From Breznakia pachnodae (GTDB taxonomy: Bacteria > Bacillota_I > Bacilli_A > Erysipelotrichales > Erysipelotrichaceae): a DNA stretch of 64,000 nucleotides. Positions 60,788 through 64,000 of the stretch are shown one piece after another (positions within the stretch are counted from its first letter, which is position 1; every line of letters starts with the position of its first letter). The notes beneath the pieces were generated by a model. That model had not been told where the DNA came from. It made no database searches and worked only from the letters and a program-made list of their open reading frames with translations. Where the stretch lies: contig NZ_JAUSUR010000008.1 in the NCBI RefSeq assembly GCF_030814225.1, positions 1-64,000 of the forward strand. Reading direction: 5' to 3'. The position numbers were made by a program, and so were the translations under genes.

Positions 60788-61405
60788 ATGAAGCAAATTT
60801 TAAAGGATCGCAATATTAAGTATTTGGTTCATTTTACTCAAGCAGAGAATCTTTACAGTATTTTTCGCTATGGGTTATTACCAAGGACAGTATTAACAGA
60901 ACAAAACATTGAGAGTTATTTTAATTTTAAAAGTAGAAAGTATCATGATGCAATAGCGTTATCAATTGAATTTCCTGATTATGTACAATTTAATGCCATT
61001 CGTTTTCGACAACATAATCTTCCTTGGGTGATTTTATTAATTGATGCATCAATTTTAGATGATGCAAACTGTGCTTATTCACCAATGAAGGGGAGTGATC
61101 TTATTTATGGTGAGGATGGATTTCAAAGTCTTTTTAACGAAGTGGAAGATCAACAAAGTAGAGAAAAGATGCATTTGGAGGACAAATATCCTACCACTGT
61201 ACAAACTAAAGTACTATGTTATGATAAAATCCCTGTTGAATATATTAAGGAGGTACACTTTCAAGATCGTGAGAACTATTTTATCTATAAAGGAACAATA
61301 CCTTCTAGTATAAAAACAACAGTAAAAATCTGCGACACTTACTTTAACACAAGACATGATTATGAATTTTGGAAAATAAACAACTACAAACGACTGCCTG
61401 AATAG
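60788..61405 (+). CDS. DarT-like (DUF4433-type) ADP-ribosyltransferase homologue, likely inactive
   Basis: The 205-residue protein shows the N-terminal YLVHFTQAENLYSIFRYGLLP motif (about 12-32; shown split here by its HFT and GLLP cores), IALSIEFPDY, WVILLIDASIL and CAYSPMK, then YPTTVQTKVLCY. Active DarT-type enzymes, which ADP-ribosylate thymidine in DNA, have QAE(V/F)LV at the last motif with the catalytic Glu; this protein has QTKVL (Lys141). No DarG macrodomain antitoxin gene is adjacent. It is probably a non-toxic, inactive or re-purposed homologue. The start at 60788 (GGAGG 4 bases upstream) is preferred; 60764 is an alternative adding 8 residues. Confidence 0.7.
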   Translation: MKQILKDRNIKYLVHFTQAENLYSIFRYGLLPRTVLTEQNIESYFNFKSRKYHDAIALSIEFPDYVQFNAIRFRQHNLPWVILLIDASILDDANCAYSPMKGSDLIYGEDGFQSLFNEVEDQQSREKMHLEDKYPTTVQTKVLCYDKIPVEYIKEVHFQDRENYFIYKGTIPSSIKTTVKICDTYFNTRHDYEFWKINNYKRLPE

Positions 61406-61415
61406 TAGTCGTTTT
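61388..61415 (+). terminator. Terminator overlapping the end of the DarT-like gene
   Basis: AAACGACT and AGTCGTTT enclose an 11-base loop that contains the TAG stop, followed by TTCC. Confidence 0.65.
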
Positions 61416-61447
61416 CCATTTTTATACGTAAGTCTGAGCATATCAAT

Positions 61448-61461
61448 TGTAAATGCTTTCA
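61448..61461. promoter_or_regulatory. cre-like site upstream of nox
   Basis: TGTAAATGCTTTCA differs at one base from the B. subtilis-type cre TGTAAACGCTTTCA. It lies about 50 bases before the NADH oxidase ATG, so CcpA could control this gene according to sugar supply. Confidence 0.6.
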
Positions 61462-61511
61462 CAAATAGGTTACTATTATTCTGATAAGATGTAAGAGGAG
61501 AACTATATACA

Positions 61512-62849
61512 ATGAAAAAAATAGTAATTATTGGTGCAAACCATGCAGGAACAGCTGCGATCAACACAATCTTAGACAACTATAAAGATTGTGAAGTAAC
61601 AGTATTTGATGGAAATTCAAATATTAGTTTTTTAGGATGTGGAATGGCATTATGGATTGGGGATCAGATAAGCGGTTCTGATGGACTATTCTATTCTAGC
61701 AAAGAAGCAATGGAAAATAAGGGTGCTGAAGTATATATGGAAACGCCTGTAGGTAATATTGACTTCGATAAAAAGTTAGTTAGTGCAACTACAAAAGAGG
61801 GTACTACAGTTACAAAAGAATATGATCGATTAATTTTAGCGACTGGATCATTACCAATTAAACCTTCGATTGATGGAATGGATTTAGATAATGTACAGTT
61901 TGTGAAGTTATTTCAAAATGCTCAGGAAGTTATCGACAAACTAAAAGTACATGAAGACATTAAGCATGTAACAATTGTTGGTGCTGGATATATTGGTGTA
62001 GAACTTGCTGAAGCATTCAAACGTAAAGGAAAAGAAGTTCGTTTGATTGATGTTGCAAACACTAGTTTATCAGGATACTATGATCCAGAATTTACTGACT
62101 TAATGGATGAAAACCTTAGATCTCATGATATTGAATTACGCTATGGTGAAACCGTAACAAAAATTGAAGGTAATGGAAAAGTAGAACGTGTTGTTACAGA
62201 TAAGGGAAGTTATGAAACTGAAATGGTAGTAATGGCGATTGGATTTAAACCTAATAATTTATTAGGGAAAGATCATTTAAAACTATTTGCGAATGGTGCA
62301 TACGAAGTTAATAAATCACAAATGACAAGTGATAGTGATGTATACGCAATTGGTGACTGTGCTACTGTATATGATAATGCTATTCAAGATGTAAATTATA
62401 TTGCATTAGCTACAAATGCAGTTCGATCTGGTATAGTTGCTGCTCATAATGCGTGTGGAACGCCATTAGAGTCTGCAGGAGTACAGGGTTCAAATGGAAT
62501 TCGTATCTGGAACATGAATATGGTTTCAACTGGTTTATCGCTTACAAAGGCTTTAAAACATGGATTTAATGCTGCTGCAACTGATTTTGAAGATTTACAG
62601 AAACCAGCATTTATTGAAGAAGACAATGAAAAAGTAAAAATTCGTATTGTTTATGATTTAGATACTAGAAGAATCCTTGGTGCACAATTAGCAAGTAATT
62701 ATGATATTTCAATGGGAATTCATATGTTCTCTCTTGCAATCCAAGAAAAACTTACAATTGATAAGTTGAAATTATTGGATATTTTCTTCTTACCACATTT
62801 CAATCAGCCATATAATTATATTACAATGGCAGCTCTACAAGCAAAATAA
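61512..62849 (+). CDS. nox: NADH oxidase (water-forming type, CoA-disulfide reductase family)
   Basis: The 445-residue flavoprotein has two nucleotide-binding folds: [11 protein letters not shown] (FAD, residue 7 on) and [16 protein letters not shown] (NADH, about 155). The redox-active single Cys43 lies in FLGCGMALW, as in streptococcal and lactobacillar H2O-forming NADH oxidases. YAIGDCATV is the second FAD site, and a C-terminal dimer domain (about 330-445) is complete. The enzyme regenerates NAD+ and removes oxygen. Alternatives in the same family are CoA-disulfide reductase and NADH peroxidase. GAGGAG precedes the start. A strong terminator follows. Confidence 0.92.
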   Translation: MKKIVIIGANHAGTAAINTILDNYKDCEVTVFDGNSNISFLGCGMALWIGDQISGSDGLFYSSKEAMENKGAEVYMETPVGNIDFDKKLVSATTKEGTTVTKEYDRLILATGSLPIKPSIDGMDLDNVQFVKLFQNAQEVIDKLKVHEDIKHVTIVGAGYIGVELAEAFKRKGKEVRLIDVANTSLSGYYDPEFTDLMDENLRSHDIELRYGETVTKIEGNGKVERVVTDKGSYETEMVVMAIGFKPNNLLGKDHLKLFANGAYEVNKSQMTSDSDVYAIGDCATVYDNAIQDVNYIALATNAVRSGIVAAHNACGTPLESAGVQGSNGIRIWNMNMVSTGLSLTKALKHGFNAAATDFEDLQKPAFIEEDNEKVKIRIVYDLDTRRILGAQLASNYDISMGIHMFSLAIQEKLTIDKLKLLDIFFLPHFNQPYNYITMAALQAK

Positions 62850-62854
62850 AAAAT

Positions 62855-62883
62855 AGGCTCAATCATTGATGATTGAGCCTTTT
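62855..62883. terminator. Bidirectional terminator between nox and the Rrf2 genes
   Basis: GGCTCAATCAT and ATGATTGAGCC form a perfect 11-bp stem around TG, with T- and A-rich tails on the two sides serving the convergent genes. Confidence 0.9.
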
Positions 62884-62890
62884 GTTAACT

Positions 62891-63343
62891 TTATACAATG
62901 TCAAAATAACTTTTATACCAGTTATGTTTTTTTATTTCTTCAAGACCACCATTCATTTCGATAAGATCAGCAATTGATATATTTGAAAGGTAATCTTTAA
63001 TATCTGAATCGACTTTATACCATAGTTCACGAAAGGTTACTCTGGCTAATAAATCGGGATATACATGGCGTGGTGCCAATGAATCATAAGTTTCCATAGA
63101 AGTGATTACATTGTAGATAGAAATATCTTCAGGTTTCATTGCTAAGCGGTAACCACCATTAATTCCACGGACACTTTCAATGAAATGATTCTTTTTCAAT
63201 GCTAAGCAAATACTTTCAATATACTTTGTAGATAATTGCAGGTGACGACTTGCAGAGCGAACTGAAATTACTCCATCATCAGCAAAAATTGCTAAACCTA
63301 ACAACATTCTTACTCCATATCTAGATTTGGTAGTCAATTTCAT
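62891..63343 (-). CDS. Rrf2-family regulator without cluster cysteines
   Basis: The 150-residue winged-helix protein has the Rrf2 N-terminus (TKSRYGVRMLLGLA, about 4-17), the helix-turn-helix LSTKYIESICLALKKN and the family turn GINGGYRLA (about 59-67). In place of the Fe-S Cys triad it has SLAPRHVYPD and no Cys, as in CymR, the cysteine-metabolism repressor that works with CysK. Its start overlaps the end of the neighbouring Rrf2 gene by 23 bases; AGGAGG lies about 10 bases upstream. With cysK divergent nearby, a CymR-like role is plausible. Confidence 0.87.
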   Translation of the reverse strand: MKLTTKSRYGVRMLLGLAIFADDGVISVRSASRHLQLSTKYIESICLALKKNHFIESVRGINGGYRLAMKPEDISIYNVITSMETYDSLAPRHVYPDLLARVTFRELWYKVDSDIKDYLSNISIADLIEMNGGLEEIKKHNWYKSYFDIV

Positions 63344-63749
63344 GTACTAGTGCCTCCTTATATGCTTCCACCAAACTATGTAAACTAACTTTGCTCAACG
63401 ATTTATATAATTCATTTTGCAAGTTAATCCATAATTGGCGTGTCATACAATAACTTTCCTGAGGGCAACTGCCAGAAATACAGGCAACTGGTTCCAGGTT
63501 ATCTTCAACTGCAATAACAATATCTTTACAAGTAATATCCTCAGCATCCTTTTTTAGTGAATAACCACCATTTTTCCCCCTTGTACTGATTAGGATATCT
63601 GCCTTTTTTAACGCACTAAAAATATGTTCCAAAAACTTGGCAGAACAATTTCTGGCTTTGGCAATTTCCGTTATTGATAATTTTTCATCACGATAAGACA
63701 GATAAACAAGTGCCTCAATCGCATATACTCCTTTTTTTGAAATTCTCAT
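63321..63749 (-). CDS. Rrf2-family regulator with IscR-like cysteine triad
   Basis: The 142-residue protein has the Rrf2 helix-turn-helix (SITEIAKARNCSAKFLEHIF, about 24-43), the RGKNGGYSL wing, and then CISGSCPQESYC, three Cys spaced like the 2Fe-2S ligands of IscR/RsrR. It may therefore sense iron-sulfur status or redox. It is the first gene of a two-gene minus-strand operon with the Cys-free paralogue, and is divergent from cysK with a shared 150-base control region. On the minus strand a TGG-TAAAAT extended -10 lies just before it. Confidence 0.88.
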   Translation of the reverse strand: MRISKKGVYAIEALVYLSYRDEKLSITEIAKARNCSAKFLEHIFSALKKADILISTRGKNGGYSLKKDAEDITCKDIVIAVEDNLEPVACISGSCPQESYCMTRQLWINLQNELYKSLSKVSLHSLVEAYKEALVHEIDYQI

Positions 63750-63787
63750 ACAATGATTTTACCACAAAAGATTGGATAAATACATAA

Positions 63788-63810
63788 ATTCCTACAAAAA
63801 TAATAGGAAT
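63788..63810. promoter_or_regulatory. Candidate Rrf2 operator 1
   Basis: ATTCCTA and TAGGAAT are perfect arms around a 9-base AT spacer, upstream of the cysK -35 box and about 40 bases upstream of the divergent Rrf2 gene. The arm-spacer geometry is repeated in operator 2. Confidence 0.65.
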
Positions 63811-63821
63811 AATCGAATTAA

Positions 63822-63850
63822 TTGACAATGTCGTAAATATAAGATATAAT
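63822..63850 (+). promoter_or_regulatory. cysK promoter
   Basis: TTGACA (63822-63827) and TATAAT (63845-63850) are both perfect consensus boxes spaced by 17 bases. Such a strong promoter would need a repressor for control. Confidence 0.92.
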
Positions 63851-63869
63851 CCTAGTAAATTAGTAGGAT
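63849..63869. promoter_or_regulatory. Candidate Rrf2 operator 2
   Basis: ATCCTA and TAGGAT are arms around a 9-base spacer, overlapping the end of the -10 box and the transcription start. It repeats the CCTA-N9-TAGG core of operator 1. Confidence 0.6.
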
Positions 63870-63895
63870 ATTAAATCGAGTGGAGGAACATAAAC

Positions 63896-64000
63896 ATGTC
63901 AAAGATTTATAATAATATTACTGAATTGATTGGAAACACACCTTTGGTAAAAATCAATAAATTAAATACTAGTGATGCGGAAGTGTTAGCAAAACTGGAA
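63896..64000 (+). CDS. cysK: Cysteine synthase A, 5' end only
   Basis: The first 35 residues are visible before the window ends. ITELIGNTPLVKINKL is the unmistakable N-terminus of O-acetylserine sulfhydrylase, the PLP enzyme that makes cysteine from O-acetylserine and sulfide. The PLP Lys lies outside the window. TGGAGGA 9 bases upstream gives a firm start. The strong promoter with overlapping dyads and the divergent Rrf2 pair suggest regulation by cysteine status. Confidence 0.93.
   Translation, partial: MSKIYNNITELIGNTPLVKINKLNTSDAEVLAKLE

Noticed and set aside
60788..61405. A complete DarTG toxin-antitoxin system
   Set aside because: No macrodomain gene lies on either side and the catalytic Glu position is Lys, so a working toxin-antitoxin pair is not supported.

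Overview
This window looks like the chromosome of a low-GC, anaerobic, fermentative Firmicute, most likely of the Erysipelotrichia. The reasons are AT-rich DNA with Bacillus-type gene order (polA-mutM-coaE-dnaB-dnaI, pfkA-pyk, pcrA-ligA-camS-gatCAB), DnaB/DnaI-type primosomal proteins, a T-box leader, two-gene Ktr potassium uptake, rubrerythrin and NADH oxidase for oxygen defence, and strong AGGAGG-type ribosome sites. No rRNA, tRNA or CRISPR array was seen.

Layout. 1-0.7 kb: the 3' end of a glutamate synthase small-subunit-like flavoenzyme. 0.8-6.2 kb: a PTS operon for a beta-glucoside (licR-type regulator, IIA, IIB, IIC, GH1 phospho-glycosidase). 6.3-8.3 kb: SDR oxidoreductase, a minimal AraC-type protein, methionine aminopeptidase. 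8.3-15.9 kb: a leucine T-box (specifier CUU) ahead of leuS-leuA-leuC-leuD-leuB, so charging and synthesis of leucine appear to share one tRNA-sensing switch. 15.9-18.0 kb: a metallophosphoesterase and a VanY-like protein, both with altered active-site motifs. 18.1-26.7 kb: polA, mutM, coaE, dnaB, dnaI, pfkA, pyk. 26.8-34.0 kb: AI-2E permease, rubrerythrin, ktrB/ktrA, DODA-like dioxygenase, NifU-like protein, S1 protein, pgi, a CpXC-like protein. 34.1-36.8 kb: an ArsR-type metal sensor with a clear operator and a P-type heavy-metal ATPase.

36.9-41.0 kb is the accessory part: eroded remnants of four insertion-sequence families (ISL3, IS3, IS21, IS256) surrounding a tandem pair of paralogous secreted proteins of a family I do not recognise. 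41.0-44.6 kb: two LytR-CpsA-Psr proteins with an extra periplasmic-binding-like domain. 44.7-53.1 kb: pcrA, ligA, a CamS-like lipoprotein, gatCAB. 53.1-57.3 kb: a membrane protein of unknown function, an rlmD-type methyltransferase, a VOC protein, a DEAD-box helicase and a YwbE-like protein. 57.4-60.6 kb: a secreted amidase ending in a dockerin, followed by a membrane-anchored protein with a cohesin/Ig-like domain, a possible surface-display pair. 60.8-64.0 kb: a DarT-like ADP-ribosyltransferase homologue with a replaced catalytic residue, a water-forming-type NADH oxidase behind a cre-like site, two tandem Rrf2 regulators, and the start of cysK behind paired dyads.

The best candidates for undescribed biology are the tandem secreted pair in the IS graveyard, the dockerin-amidase/cohesin-like pair, the DarT-like and VanY-like apparent pseudoenzymes, and the double-Rrf2/cysK control region. 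All assignments come from reading the sequence; no database search was run.
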